A DNA stretch of 64,000 nucleotides from Pleurotus ostreatus/Saccharomyces cerevisiae fusant (GCA_024196135.1 JAMQCK010000033.1:62001-126000), one strand, 5' to 3'; shown: positions 1-12,950, counted from the stretch's first letter. Numbers and translations are program-made. Notes: a model not told the origin generated them from the letters alone.

Positions 1-65
1 CATCCTCAGATATTCGTACCGCGCAGCGGCATCCAACCAAGCTCATCGACAACCGCGAAGCGAGT

Positions 66-3000
66 CTAATCGGCTCTAAGGCCTTTTCCAATGCCCATGC
101 CGACCCTGACGAGCGTCTCGAGAGCGGAGTGACCGTTGATCAGGAGATCTTCATCCCATTGCACCGCGCCCTTCTCGATGAGCAACACGATCGTCGAGCC
201 ACCTGCCAGAGGTGAGTATAGCATCATCGTGTGCGTCCGACAGACGTACCGAAAGCGAAGTATCCGAACTCGTCGCCGCGCTTGATCTCCTGGCCTTCGT
301 CTACGGTGATCTTGATGGTGCCGACCATCATGGCCCCGACGCAGACTGCCATAACGCGACCAAACTGCGGGCTGTCAATGGGTACGATCATGCGCGCGTT
401 CTCACCGTACACATCTAGAGAGGTACGGATAGCTTGCGGCTTGGGAGATTGTCAGACTAAGCAAGACAATCGTGACAGGGAAGGCTTACGTTGACCGTGT
501 AGTATTCGCCGGCGATGTAGGTCATCTTGCCCACCTTCCCGTCAACCGGAGTGTGGAAGCGATGGTAGTCCTGCGGCGCGAGACGGAAGATCGCCAGTGC
601 GCCGCCCTCGTACCGCGAGAAGTCCGCCTTATAGTTGTCGCCAAGCAAGCGGCCAACGGTGAACTCGCGACCCTTGATCCATAGCTTCGTCGCATCACTG
701 ACGGTCTCGAAGGTCATAAGGCGACAGTCGGCGGCGCTGACGAGGCGATACGGATCGTCGGGAGACTCGACGGGGCGCGCGTCGGGCTTCAACTTGCGGT
801 AGAAAAACTCGTTGAAGTTCTTGAAGGAGTCTATCGGGTCAAGCATCTCGTTGACGTTGAGCTGATGAAATTCGATGAAGGCTGGGATGTCGCGTGCGGA
901 TTCCGGCGAGTCGTACTTGAGACCTTGCTTGATGGACAATGACTTCAACAGACGGCGAGCTACAAAGACGTTAGCCGATGTATTGATTAGATGAACGAAA
1001 GTCATTACCTCGTCCGCCTTCCATCTTGCTTCTAGCACCCTGAATGCGGCATTACGTCAATCACGGTATTCAGTCGCTCGAAAGCAGCACGAACCTTGTA
1101 CAAGAGTCGGATACCCAGACGCACGTAGACGGCCATCTTCTCCTCTTCTAGTTGACCCGTCATGCGGTTCTGGACGATGATGTTCGCAGAGTTCTACGAT
1201 CAAGATGTCAGTGTCATCTTCGTTAATAACGCGACCTATGCTTACCGCGCCCAGCCTATAGTCACCGGAACTAATCTTCCCGATGACCTTCGTGTACCAC
1301 TTCCGCTGCGCCTGGCTCGCCGTAACAAAGTTCGCGACCATGATGCGGTCGACCTTGTTCCAGTCCTGGCTCGCGCATACCGCCAGATGCGTCACGATGT
1401 CCATCTCCGCCTTGTCGTTCAGCCGCGGCCTGTGGCACAGCGGGCAGTTCTTCACGTTGATCACCCGTTCGACGGAGCCCGCGTCCGTCGCCCCCGAGCC
1501 CAGCCCGTCGGGGCTGCTCGACCCGGACTTGGAGCGCGAGCTCGACGACTTGCGGAAGTTGGCGCGCGACTTGAGCCCGCGCTTCTTCTTCTTGCCGGGG
1601 ACGCCGCTGACGGATGTCGAGCTCTCTTCGCCGGCGTCTTCGGAAGACGAGTAGGAGGAAGCAGGTGCGGCAGCCTCGTGAAGAGGCTGCGCAGCTGGCT
1701 CCGTCGAATACCCAGCAGGTGCGCCAGGTTTGGTGGTGTTTGCGCCCGGCTTCTCGACCGAGGTCTCGAGAGGCTGACCGCCACTCGGGACAATGTTCTC
1801 GGGCTTTTCGACAGGTGCATCACTCAAGTCGCCAGGGACGTTGGCACCAGCCGCAGCCGGAGGACCAGAGAAGTCAAGCTGACTCATGTCGATCTCGCGA
1901 CCTTGCGCGTCTGAAAGGCCGATGACCGGAGTAGCGATAGCGCTCGTGCTGGGGTCGTCATCCGCATCGTCGCCGACCCGCTTGCGTTCTGCGTCCGGCT
2001 TGCCAATCTCGTCTTCGAGACACTGAACTAGGATAAGTCGCTTCGAAATAGACCTCGGTGACCAGTGCTTACCTGCACGACTTCGTCCATCGTGAGCTCG
2101 TCTTCGTGCGGCTGCTTACCGTAGCGCGTGAAGAACGAGTGAATAGTCGACCGCGTGAGCGTTGAGCCTAGCGAGTCAAGCATACTAGTGATCTACTACG
2201 GTTCAGCACGACGCCGAGGTGACTATGTCGGCAGCGTACCTCAACGTGCGACAACGATCCCGTGTCGTCTGTATCATATTGACGAAGGTACTGCCTCCAG
2301 AACCTCTGACGGAGAGCATCGTACGGCTGATACTTGGCTCTGCACAATGTGTCAGAGGATCTACGAGAGTGGGCAGGTATCAAAACGACTTACCGCACGG
2401 TGATGACGGGGTTATGCCTCGCCTCCCACGCGTGGCTCTTGTCGGTAGCGATGTTTAGCTTGTATTCGATTAATTCCTCCTGACCGGTCTCATCCTCGAC
2501 GTCCTTGTACAGACCCGTCTTCGGATCCGGCTGAGGAGCTTTCGCGAGAAGGTCAGAGACCTGCGGAAAGATGTGAGCATGAGACTCTACGAGTACGGCT
2601 AGAACCAAACCTCGAAGCCCGTCTCGCCGATAAGATCGTTGCTGGAGAGCTTATCCCAGTCCAACAAAGTCAACTTCACCCGGAACGCCTTCTCGTACCG
2701 CCGAACGTGAAAGAGAAGCTTCTCGTCCCAGACGGGGTTGAGCGAATGGCGGATGACACGAGTGCGGAAGACCTTCTTGCCGAAGGACACGACGACGAAG
2801 GGGTCCATGTCCCAGCCAGTGCGCGTCATGTTCTTCAGCTTCGGCAGGTCCTCTGCGCGGTCGATCTCGAGCATGACGATGCCGACGATGTCGTTCTCGC
2901 TGCCCAAAGCGTACGAGCCGCCCTTCTCGCGCTTACGACGTCTGCCGGGAGTCGGCGTACTTGGAACCGAGGGCGTCAACGTTGATGACGGAGTAGTTGG

Positions 3001-4162
3001 AGTTGCGATGGCCGGGCTGGGGCTACGACTTGGGCTCGCAGTACCGTCGGTCGGTGAGCTAGAGCTGCGACGCAGGATCTTGGGCAAGAGACTCGAGCGC
3101 GAGCCGCCCGATGGACTGCGCGGCGGCATCTGAGGAGAGGCCGGCTGCACGTCGAGGCGCGGCGCAACCGTGCTGTCGACGCGGGGCGTAGGCGTGCTGT
3201 CGGACTTGGGAGACTCAACCTTCGGCGTGCCGTGCGGGCCGCTGGGCTTGCGCGCGTGCGCGAGGAGTTCGGCAGGAGGGCGGTCATAGATGCCTCCGGG
3301 CGTCGACGGTGTCGTTGGGAACGCGTCCGTATCTTCGTCATCCTCGTCCTCATCCTCATCTTCGGATGACGAGCTGAGCCCACCGTCGTCCTCAAACGCG
3401 GGACCGCCCTCGCTGCGACGGATTGTGCCAACACCTTCAGTGGGAGGCGCAGAGACGAGAGAGCGCCGCGCGCGGCGAACGAGCTCCTCATATACCTCCG
3501 GGAACTCGAGCAGGTTCGTCGTCTGCGGAGGGCTCACGAACCCAAGCTTGAGCTCCACGGAGCCGCTCGCGCGCGTGTTGGTGCGCGTGCTGACGAGGTT
3601 GACCGTGAAGGGGACGTTGCCGGGCTCATTGAAGCCGAACGCGCGGTCGTTCGCGAACCAGTCATCGAGGGGGAGCGCGACCTCGCCGATGTAGTCCTTC
3701 TTCAGCATGTCCTTGTCCCAAATGACGAGCTCGAGCGCGCCCAGGCGATCGGCGAGGGAGAGGTAGATGGGGAAGTCGAAGGTGGCATCCTTGGGGGCGT
3801 ACGTCGGGTTCAGCGTGCGCTTCGCCACTGGCGTCTGGTGGCGGTTCGGGAGGACGGATACGGTGACGAAGCTGGGTAAGTCGAGTGAGCACGATGACAA
3901 GTGGGTAAAGGGGTAATCACACGCACGGATCGCTGTACCCGTTCCGGTCCTTGGCCACCAGATCGCGGCATCCGACGATCTGGACGCGGAGGTTGACGAT
4001 GGGTGTTTCTCCAGGGATGGGGGCGAAGCTTCCCCGCCCGTTGCGCGCGCGGAGGCCCTTGCCAGGTCGGGGGAGACGAGCGGCGGACTTGATCGCACGC
4101 TTGAACTTCTTGCCCTTTGTCGCGGGCGTCGGCGTCGGCACCGGTGTCGGTGTCGAGGACAT
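66..4162 (-). CDS. PSD2: Phosphatidylserine decarboxylase, PSD2-type with two C2 domains and EF-hand
   Basis: Makes phosphatidylethanolamine from phosphatidylserine; PSD2-type enzymes act at Golgi/endosomal membranes. Eleven exons keep frame: complement of 66-202, 250-439, 490-959, 1009-1039, 1095-1193, 1246-2022, 2073-2192, 2240-2339, 2394-2560, 2611-3871, 3927-4162, giving 1,195 aa. Order: basic N-terminus, C2 domain (exons 1-2, YSDPFV core), acidic Ser-rich linker, second C2 ([16 protein letters not shown]), EF-hand region near residues 570-620 ([13 protein letters not shown]), a Cys-rich segment (CPLCHRPR), then the catalytic domain ([32 protein letters not shown]). The autocleavage motif near the C-terminus reads GGST (Ser1153), where many family members have LGST. 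I chose the ATG at 4162; the open frame extends slightly upstream only through a TTG. Family assignment is firm; exon joins are predicted. Confidence 0.93.
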
Positions 4163-4663
4163 GGTCGTCGTGGTCAAGAGAAAGACGTGCGCAGCCCCAG
4201 ATTCGCTCCAAGGAGCGGTGAAATGCGATGGGTTTGATGATTACACCAGATTACACGTCGGTGCGGAAGTATGCGAGCGCCGGCGGTAGGGTTTCAGAAC
4301 CTTCGCAACAGATGTGGAGGGCGTTAGAGAGTCTATCAACGCAGCGCCTTGAAGGTGCTAGAAGTAGCGTGGTCGTCGCTGCTGACAGCGAGGAAGAGGG
4401 GTTGCTCGTCGCCGGGGACGACGACAAGTGCTGCCAAAAATAGCGACGTCATTTCTGACGTGCGCCACATATTTCCAATTTGAGTTGGACCCACAAAGTG
4501 CCACAAGCGCGCAACATAACTCAGGATTTACTGTAACTCGTGCCTGGTAATACAGAACCTAGCTGAGAATCACGCCTCGCAATTTCACAGCTATACGATT
4601 AAAGAGTGCCCCTACGACAGATAGCTATGCTCTGTCCGAGGAAAGTCAGCTCGCATCCAGGAT

Positions 4664-5937
4664 TCAAAAGACGAACTTACCCCACATGCCGCTCACAACG
4701 ACCAACTTGTCCCCTAAGCACTCATGCAGACGAGGAAGTAAGCTCTTCACCAATGTGCGATCCACCACAGCACAAGGCGCCTGGGGGTAATTCACGTAGA
4801 GCGAAACATGTCCGATATGTCTATCCTCGCCGCCAAGTACTTCGTCGAGATTCGCCCATTCGTGCGGATTATGCGTAAAGACATCGTCCCAGTTGTGTAG
4901 GAACGCGATACTAAGCCGCGAAAGCGAACGGATGGTCCGGAGCATGCGAAGGAATCGTGACGACGCGTCGGCCATGTTCTCGATCCATACTGAGATAATG
5001 GACAAGTGCTGCAATCGTGGAATCTGAGAGAGGTCTAGCATGCCCGTATCCCCTGGACGCATCAATTAGTCGTGAGCAATGGTGCAGATGAACAATGTAG
5101 CTTACGTTTCATTGGGTTGGCTATCTCCAGCTTCTCCAGACTATGGTTGCAGCGATGAATCATCGAAATGATATGCGAGAATGTGCAGCCGAGGCGACAT
5201 ATCCTGAGTGTTGTGAGGTTACTAAAGGCAGGAGGATCGAATGTGCGCAGAAGGTCAAGGAAGTCGATGAAATACGAGGCGGAAGGACCCTGTACTTCGA
5301 GCTCCAGTATCCTCGGTGACGCCACAGGTACTGTTGCTGAGTAATCGGACTGGGATCTGGGGACCCAGCGTACGTGTGTACAAGCGAGACTCCGTAGGCC
5401 AGGGAAAGAGTCGAGAACGGATAGCGACAGGTTGATATCCCACAATATCAGGGCCTCTACGGATGGCAGGCACAGTGAAGCCAGAGAGTTTATATTGTCA
5501 GGGTTGTCAGGGTTTGTGGAAAAGGACGAATCCGACCTGAACTCGACGATTCGCACTTTCCCGAGCATCGGCAGGAGCTGCAAGAGCGCGGTCTCGCCTG
5601 CTACGCCGTACGGTACAGCCTGAGGGTCTTCGCTTGGGAAGAGCGTCTGTGAGGACTTTTCGACGCGAATGGAGTTGATGTACTCCGCCAGATGACCCGA
5701 GCGGCGCAGGATGTCGAGCAAACGCTGGCAGGGGGTTTTCCGCGTGAGGGAGAATGGCGGTACCCTGAGAACAATGGACGAGAACAGGTGCTGCTGACAC
5801 CTCTTGCGCAGAACGCGGTGTGCCATAGCACAGCATCGTAGACTCTCCTGATCCTCCTGTGCTGCTAGCTCGTCCATTATGGCCTCTAGCAGCTCAATCG
5901 GCAGAGCTGGAGAGGCTCGCTCTGATATGGCGGACAT
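4664..5937 (-). CDS. F-box/LRR-like protein
   Basis: Two exons, complement of 4664-5052 and 5106-5937, joined across a 53-base GT..AG intron, give 406 aa. The N-terminus (SPALPIELLEAIMDELAAQ, then RCCAMAHRVLRKRCQQHLFSS) has the pattern of a fungal F-box: a Leu/Pro-rich first helix followed by a surface-exposed Cys/Arg helix. The rest has repeated leucine-rich stretches (SLASLCLPSVEALILWDINLS, LTTLRICRLGCTF) as in LRR-like substrate-binding regions. Such proteins usually act as substrate adaptors of SCF ubiquitin ligases, but this is a large and fast-evolving family in mushrooms and no substrate can be named. It is not obviously close to the F-box genes at 51.9 and 63 kb. The start is the first ATG in frame. 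Confidence 0.7.
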
Positions 5938-7355
5938 CGCGAGCTAGATCGCGGATTAGATACTTATACGTAGCGAGTCAGAACCAGAAGAGCTCAGAGA
6001 GGTATATCGTACGTACGGTGAGCAGACGGCGGCGAGATCGGGCGAGATGGTGAGCGTGAACGACAAGGGCGATCGGCTTGTGTGCCACGTTTCAGTCACG
6101 TTGCAGATTTGATGACTTGATCTAGAATAAGCGCCCGTGTTCCTTTGCGCTTCCCATCATGGGTGCGCACAATGGCCATTACTATTCAGCATGCTTTGGA
6201 CTCTATCTGCATGATTATTAACGAAGTTGCTCTAAATCAGCGTCGTATGCACTTTGAGTGGACGGCGGCCCGATAGAGGTGTGCACACGGCTATCGTAGC
6301 CCAGCGCCGAGTGAAGTCAATCATAGCCTCTGTCTCTATCGAAGTCTCGTTCGTACTACAGGCTTCGGCCCTAGGTGCGCTCGCTACCCTTGTTCCGCCC
6401 GAAAGCTGGAGCTGAAACGTAATCGAGGCTGCCGTGCCCAGCGCGTCGTGGTTCCAAGGCGCCCAACACGAGGCTGCCGCCCCGCGCCGCCCGATCATCC
6501 GTCAGCCTCTTTTTCCCTCCCCTCACTGCGGCTGGTCGCATCGACTTATTATCCATTCTGAACGCATTGTCTACGCTAGGGTTTCGTGAATCTATCGCTG
6601 CGAACGCCAGACGAACGCCAACTACACATTCGACGATCGGCTGTTGAACGACTGGAAGCCAGGTATGCCCGTGATATCACCACACTCTATTAGGGTCTGG
6701 TATTGATCTCATATCCAGTAGCTGGCTGCTCATCGCTCGAAGCCTCAGCAAGCGACCGCATAACATATCAACGACGAACGTCACAGTGAACAAACGACGT
6801 CGCGAACTCGGTAAGTCGTCATCCTACGCTCGCTTTAGTGCACTGTGCCCTCCTCCTGTGATACGCGGCTATGTCCGTCAAGGCCAGCCTTATCGTATCT
6901 CTCTCCCGCTTCTCCATTCCCTCCCCAGGTTTTCCCCACATAGATCTACCATCCACTTCATTCTATATCCACCTCCGACGGCGCCATGTTGATTTGTTCG
7001 CAGATCTCAACCGGCTACACTCCATAACAGGCAATAGTTCGACTTCTTTCGGCTTCTGACGACTGCTCCACGCACCTGACGACCACGAGGTGGCCACTCA
7101 ACGGACCGCGTATCCATCACCGCAGCTCTTGGACCGCCTTTTAAGGGACATCGGCCTTTCTTGGATTTAACCTTGACCACCTATTTCCCCTCGCACGCAT
7201 CCCCTTTCTGTGTAACACCCACTCGCATACCGCGCTCGCTGTATCATTTCCCATCCGCTCTCACTCCCTCTCTCGCCCATTTCCTCTACCCCACCGTCGC
7301 TCTCTAAACACCTCCCCACACCCCGCTCTCCTCCACACCCTACCCCGCCCCCGCC
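5938..7355. other. Intergenic, no convincing gene
   Basis: Open frames here are short and show no conserved motifs or splice-consistent continuation. The last 200 bases before 7356 are strongly pyrimidine-rich, as is common in basidiomycete promoters and 5' leaders. Confidence 0.6.
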
Positions 7356-8715
7356 ATGCCCGTGACCACGCTCGTCGTCGGCGGCTTGGTGGCCCATTTC
7401 TCCCTCATGGTGGCCACCGTGCTCTTTACCAGCCAGGCCGTGCATGAGGAGGATCGGCATCCGCGGTCGAAGGCGAAGTCGAAGAAGGGTCCGCACTCGT
7501 CGCATTTCCTGATGATCAACGAGTTTGGCGGGGTGGGGGAGGGGCATGAGATGACGTTCAAGGGCCAGGGCTTGCAGGATGCGAAGCTCGGGACCAACGA
7601 CTCGAAGTCAAAGGGCACGGACGCGAAGAGTGTGCCCAAGGACTGCAAGCCCAAGCTCAAGGGCGCGGTCAAAGGTGCTGTGAGCAAGGCAAAGGAGGCG
7701 GTCGACAAGGTGAATGGCGCAAAGCGGGGCCCCGCAAAGGACGAGCTGGCGATGAGAAAAGTGGGTGATTTTTTGCGTGTGGGGTTGGGCGTTTGCTGAC
7801 GCGTGTGTTTGTAGATGTCGTGTCAGGACAAACAAGCGGGATCGGAGCCCTCTGCCGACAATGACGCGAGCGTGGCGAGGACCAACCGCTTTGCTCGCTC
7901 GGCGCCGAGGGCGCAGGAGAACTCGGAGGCTGATGTTCAGGTGCGTGTCGAGTTTGTGGCGAGGGTATGTTGGTCGACTAATGCGTATCACAGACGCCGC
8001 CAGCTGCTGCGCCCGCCCCCTCTGCGGAGAATATCCCCACCATCCTCACTGCACCAGCTTCTACGACTGCCAGCGACTCCGAGTATTCCGCGACCACGAC
8101 AGAGCCAGTCTCCAAGCCCGAGACCGAGGACGAGGAAGACAGCGACACTGACGACTCTGACGACGACAGCGACGACTCAGACGACGAAGTCCTTGAGATG
8201 ATCACGATCCCCGAGGAAGAAGCCGCGGCTGTTAGGTTTGAGGAGGAGAACGAGGAGCCAAGCTTTGAGCGCGCCAAGGTACGATTCTATCCATCTCTTC
8301 TGAACAGGCTGTTAAATTGAATACACCTTTGTGTAGGACGTCTCTTTCACCAAGCGGCAGCTTCAGGCCAAGAACTTGCGACCTTCAACCCGGCTGCTTC
8401 GTGCACGATACAACTTCGCCCACGGTGACGAGTACGATGAGTATCTGCAGGATAAGGTGCGCTCTCCCGCGGCGAGTTTCTGGAGTAGCTCACTAATTGT
8501 CCTCCCAGGCCGAGTCGCAAGCCCTCGACGCCGAGCTCCGCGCTTCAGTTCACCTGCCAGTCGACGAGAAGAAGCGCCGGAAGCGGCTGCACAATCATTA
8601 CGAGAGCGACAACATCACCCTGCGCATGCTGCTCATTTACATGGCTCAGCAGAATATCGAGGAGTCTTTGAAGTCAGGGGATGGAGAACACAAGTACTAT
8701 AGTGTACCTGCATAG
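7356..8715 (+). CDS. Hypothetical protein with N-terminal hydrophobic segment and acidic cluster
   Basis: Five exons, 7356-7760, 7815-7940, 7994-8278, 8337-8456 and 8509-8715, all phase 0, give 380 aa. Residues 2-25 are hydrophobic (TTLVVGGLVAHFSLMVATVL) and would act as a signal anchor or signal peptide. A Lys-rich region follows (PKLKGAVKGAVSKAKEAVDK), then a disordered acidic stretch of alternating Asp/Ser around residues 205-235, then a basic C-terminal part (PVDEKKRRKRLHNHYESDN). I do not recognise the family. The consistent exon phases and GT..AG introns of 52-58 bases support a real gene. A strong CT-rich tract lies just upstream. Membrane or secretory targeting is inferred from the hydrophobic start only. 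Confidence 0.7.
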
Positions 8716-9422
8716 TGTGCGGACTGGATGTCTTCGCGTGCGCTCGATGTATTTATCTGCTGTATTACTGTATCTATCGTCGTCGCCAGCGACGTCGCGA
8801 GTGCGCGGGTCGCGCCGACCGTCTGTTATCCTATCTTATTTGTGCCCCCAAGCAACCGAATGCAGTGCACACTTGTTGTGAAGTTGAATTAGTTGAATGA
8901 ATGTTGAACTTTCTAAGGAATAATCACCGCGAAATCCCATTGGCTGAAACCGCCAGTCCGAAACGGAGACGGACCCGAAGCGTTCGCATCGGCAATTGCC
9001 GGAGCTCCTTGACTAAACACACTCATCGTCTGTGCTCACGGAATGTTCAAGTCATGTCTACCTGTGTCAAATCGGTTTCGTACTGTCTACGGTCGCTCAG
9101 AGACGTATATGCCTCGACACGGCGCACCTAGGGCTTCGGTCTACCGATAGAACGCATCCCAACGACCTTCTCTTGTCCGAATCCATCGCAACGCGTCACT
9201 ATTCTCATTGACAATGAAGACTTTACTATGGATGGCCACCCTCCTTTCGACTTCAAGTGCTTTCAACGGCTGGTATCCGTGGAGCGAGGGGTGCTGCTCC
9301 CCTGATTTCTTCCTTAGCAAGCTCGCGCATCCCTGCTGCCGTATACTCACCGTAATCACGGCTTGCCACCGCGCTGACATCTTCAGGCATGTCAAGACTA
9401 TACGTGTGCAGAGACAGTGGCA
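8716..9422. other. Intergenic, nothing recognised
   Basis: No open frame with family features or plausible splice joins is visible between the end of the acidic orphan gene and the promoter of the aldo/keto reductase. Confidence 0.5.
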
Positions 9423-9430
9423 TATATAAG
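9423..9430 (+). promoter_or_regulatory. TATA-like box of aldo/keto reductase
   Basis: TATATAAG lies 68 bases before the ATG at 9499, a usual spacing for a short 5' leader. Seen in sequence; function inferred. Confidence 0.5.
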
Positions 9431-9498
9431 GCGTACGCGCACTCAGAGGCTCGCCAGTCCTGAGCTCCTTCCTTCCCCTCAGAGCATTCCAAACAACC

Positions 9499-10606
9499 AT
9501 GACGAAGTACTTAGGCAGAGAGGTCGGACCCATCGGGTACGGTCTAATGAGTACGTCGCACCTTAACCGTTGCCTTCCCCTCTAACCGCGAGCCCTGCAG
9601 CCCTCACCTGGTTCAGCAACCACACCATCGAGCACGCCATTGAGTGCATGAAGGCCGCCCTCGAGGCCGGCGCAAACGTCTGGAACGGCGGCGAGTTCTA
9701 CGGCACCCCCGAGCACAACTCCCTCCACATCGTCAAGGCGTACTTCACGAAGTACCCCGAGGACGCCCCCCGCGTCGTCCTCTCCATCAAGGGCTGCCTC
9801 GCGGACGCGGGCCTCCCTACGTCCCGCCCGGACAGCTCGCCCGAGGGTATTCGCCGCAGCGTCGACTATTGCCTAGACATCCTGCAGGGCACAAAGAGCA
9901 TCGACGTGTTCCAGCCCGCGAGGCGGGACAAGAACACGCCGCTGGAGGTGTCGATGAAGGCGCTGAAGGCGCTCGTCGATGAGGGCAAGATCGGCGCGAT
10001 CGGGCTGTCGGAGGTCAGCGCGGCTACGATCCGCGAGGCGGCGCAGTACGCGCGCATCGACGGCGGCGTCGAGGTCGAGTACTCGATGTGGTTCACGGAG
10101 ATTCTCAACAACGGCGTCGCCAAGGCCTGCGCGGAGCTCGATATCCCCATCATCGCGTACTCGCCGCTGGGCTCTGGATTCCTGGTGAGCTTTTGCTGCC
10201 ATTCAAGATTCTGCTTCATAAATTTAACTCGCCACTACAGACCGGCCAATTCCAATCCTACGCCGACCTCCCCAAGGACGACTTCCGGCACCTCTGCCCC
10301 CGCTTCCAGCCCGACGTCTTCGATCTGAACCTCCAGCTCGTGCACACCGTCGAGGCCTTCGCCGCGCGCAAGGGCGCCACCCCCGCCCAGATTGCCCTCG
10401 CCTGGGTCGCCGCGCAGAGCGGGAAGCACGGCCTGCCGACGATCGTCCCCATCCCCGGGTCGACGAACGTGCGGCGCGTGAGGGAGAACTCGACGCTGGT
10501 GAAGCTGACGGACGAGGAGATGGAGGAGATCGATGAGTTCTTGAGAAGGTTTGAGCCGAAGGGGGATCGTGTGCCGGAGCATATGGCGCAGTTGACCTGG
10601 GGCTAG
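9499..10606 (+). CDS. Aldo/keto reductase, pyridoxal reductase-like (AKR8 type)
   Basis: Exons 9499-9550, 9601-10184 and 10241-10606 give 333 aa, the normal size for a single-domain (beta/alpha)8 aldo/keto reductase. The start MTKYLGREVGPIGYGLM and the segment GANVWNGGEFYGTPEHNSLH closely match fission-yeast-type NADPH pyridoxal reductases; Tyr51 in GEFYG is the likely catalytic acid. The C-terminal cofactor region is present (GLPTIVPIPGSTNVRRVREN). Such enzymes reduce pyridoxal to pyridoxine, but relatives act on other aldehydes, so the substrate is inferred. A TATA-like box lies 68 bases upstream. A paralog with the same exon lengths (52, 584 and 366 bases) sits at 28256-29363 on the other strand. 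Confidence 0.92.
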
Positions 10607-10862
10607 AGCAGAGAGAAAACTGGGTTGTTGTATTGCAGATAAGTACTTGGTAGTCGATGAAGTAGGGTCCGTAGATATTAGCGAAATATGTATGTGGGCA
10701 AGGATGTAATGTATGGAAGAATCTCAGTGTCGAGCGCAGGAAGAGAATGAACGAGCGGGTGATAACACAGTAAGGACAGGACTACATGAAGCGGTTGAGA
10801 AATACTATGAGGAAAGTAAATGAAGTAGAGCGACTTTTTCAGACGATGCTCGCCTCAGCAGT

Positions 10863-12950
10863 CTACTTGTAGATCACGGAAGCCGCCTCCGTAGGAAAAG
10901 CCTGCGCCGCATAAGTAGGCTCGACCTGCACTGCGTAAGTAGGCTCGACCTCCATGGTAGGCTTAGCCTCCTCAGCAGGACCGGGGCCCCAGGGCTCCAT
11001 CCCTAGCCCGTGAGGCGCGGGAGCCGTAGTGTAGAGGGTCGGGTCGAAGGTAGGCGTGGGAGCGTCAGTAGCGCCATAGTCAGAACCCTCGATGACGGAA
11101 GGGTAGACCCACTCGGACGGCTTCTCCTCCGAAGGGTAGCCGTCAGCCGTCGGGGTGCTGTAGATGAGGAGGCCCTCCGTGGCAGCGGCGGTGGGTAAGG
11201 ACCACTCAGTGGGCTTCGCCGCCGCAGGGTAGTCGTCCGTCGCAGGGATGTTGTCGATGGGGACCTCACCCGCCACGTTAGCGGTATAGGTCGGCTCGGG
11301 GTAAGCGGTGTCCTGAGGCGCGTCGGTGGGGATGTATGACTGCAGGGAAATATCGGTCGCCGGGCCCTCAGGAATGTTGTAGGCGTTGCGACCGTGGTCA
11401 GCGAGATATGATGGCTCCTCGGCGCCGATCATAGGACCGTGCACCGGGTGTGGGGGAACAGCCGCATCGGAGGCCGCGGGCGCGTATGCGATGGGGACAT
11501 GAACGGCAGGGGGTGCAGCGGTTGGTTCAGCCGGGATATCGGGGCTTGACGCGTCGTATGCAGGCGAAGCGGGAGAGGTACCATAAGGCGAGAGACGTCC
11601 GCTCATGCCCGCCTCGCCATGCGCGCCCGCCCCCATCCCCGCATTCCCGTATCCGTCCATGGCTCCGCCACCCGCGATCATGCCCTCGTATGAGCCCGAG
11701 ATGCTCCCGCTGGATTTGACGTAGGTGTAGCCGCCCGCGTTAGCGCCAGCTCCGTAGCCTGCGTGCGAGCCGTAGCCATAGCCAGCGCCTGTATCCGCGT
11801 CGTACGCAGCGCCGGCATCCGCGTCGTATGGAGCGCTAGGTCCGTCCCGAGGAAGACCGCGGCGCGCGTAGGGGTTGTCGTTGTATCCGCCAGAGTATGC
11901 CCAGCCAGCTCCGCCGTCACCCCTACCGGCACCGCCGTATGGGTTGCTGTATCCACCACTGTCCCCCCTGCCAGCGCCACCGTATGGATTGCCGTAGCCG
12001 CCAGTGCCACCGTAGGGATTACCGTATCCGCCGGTGCTCCCCCTGCCGGACTCAGCATATGGCTCGTCGTTGCCAGCTCCACCGCCGTATCCTGCTCCGG
12101 CGCCGTATTCTCCGCCATTTCCAGCGTCATACTGCCTATTGTAGATTTAGCGAGACATGCGCAGGGATAGTAAAGCCCACATACCTCTTCCAGTCAATAC
12201 TCGCAGTCTCGAATGGGTAGTAAGTTCCGGTGGGCCTCACGAATGCGTCGGTTCGCGATTCGTCGGTGGAAGAACTGGACGCGGCAGCAGCTTCGTCGAC
12301 GCTTGAGGCGTCGGAACGAGCACGCGCGCGACCGGATGGCCTACTAACAATGAGTCCATCTTGGCGTCTCAAAAGAAGTAAGAAGAAACATACCTCGACG
12401 CCCAGCCCAAGCTCTTAGTCGCGTAGTAGCCCTCGGGAAAGAAGTCCCTCAAGACACCTCCTTGGAGATTGCCGGCCGCGTTCTTGATGAGACCACCGAG
12501 CCCGGACAGCGATCCTCCACTCGGCGTGGCTTGCTCGTCGACGGCGTCCTCACCCGCAGTATCGCGCCTCTGCGGGCCCACCAGGCTGCCGACAAGCCCC
12601 TTGTCGAGCGAGCCCGCGACGGCGGGGAGCGTGTTTCCGACGGCAGGGAGCGCGCTCTCGACGCCGCGGATGCCACCGCCGACCGCGGGGACAGCGCCTG
12701 GAGGAGCGGGGGACCTGGTGATGGTGACGGTGGGAGCGCTCGCGGGGGCCGTAGGAGCAGCTGCGGGGGCGAAGGGGAGAATGTCTCTGTGGTAAAAGGG
12801 TCAGTGAGACGAGGTACAATTCGAAGGGAAGGACAAGGTGGCAGACTGAGAAGTGAAGTGGGCGAGGAAAAGTGAAAGAAAGGAGACATACCTTTTGACA
12901 GGAGCCGCCGCGACGGCAGAAATGAGCACGAGGAGGAAAATGAATCTCAT
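10863..12950 (-). CDS. Secreted Gly/Tyr- and Pro-rich repeat protein
   Basis: Exons complement of 10863-12135, 12185-12343, 12394-12786 and 12892-12950 give 627 aa. The first exon encodes a clear signal peptide (MRFIFLLVLISAVAAAPVKR); KR followed by Asp is a likely Kex2-type cleavage site, and an RR-D site occurs further on. Then come an Ala/Pro/Val-rich part, a small globular-looking patch (GVLRDFFPEGYYATKSLGWAS), a Ser-rich linker, and in exon 4 a Gly-rich array with repeated GGYGNPYGG units (around 11880-12080), followed by a long Pro/Ala/Thr tail with repeated EPTYA units. No enzymatic domain is seen. The composition suggests an extracellular or wall-associated structural protein; this is inference. 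A TATA box lies upstream at 13131-13138. Confidence 0.8.
11887..12078 (-). repeat. In-frame repeats coding GGYGNPYGG
   Basis: Degenerate tandem copies, about 24-45 bases apart, encode Gly-Gly-Tyr-(Gly/Ser)-Asn-Pro-Tyr-Gly-Gly within exon 4 of the secreted protein. At least four copies are readable. Confidence 0.75.

Noticed and set aside
1162..1914. Long plus-strand frame of 250 codons over the PSD2 gene
   Set aside because: It is the antisense shadow of the Ser/Pro-rich PSD2 exon 6; the minus-strand reading has family motifs and consistent splicing.
2976..3491. Arg/Ser-rich minus-strand frame of 171 codons
   Set aside because: Shifted frame inside PSD2 exon 2; biased composition and no start context.
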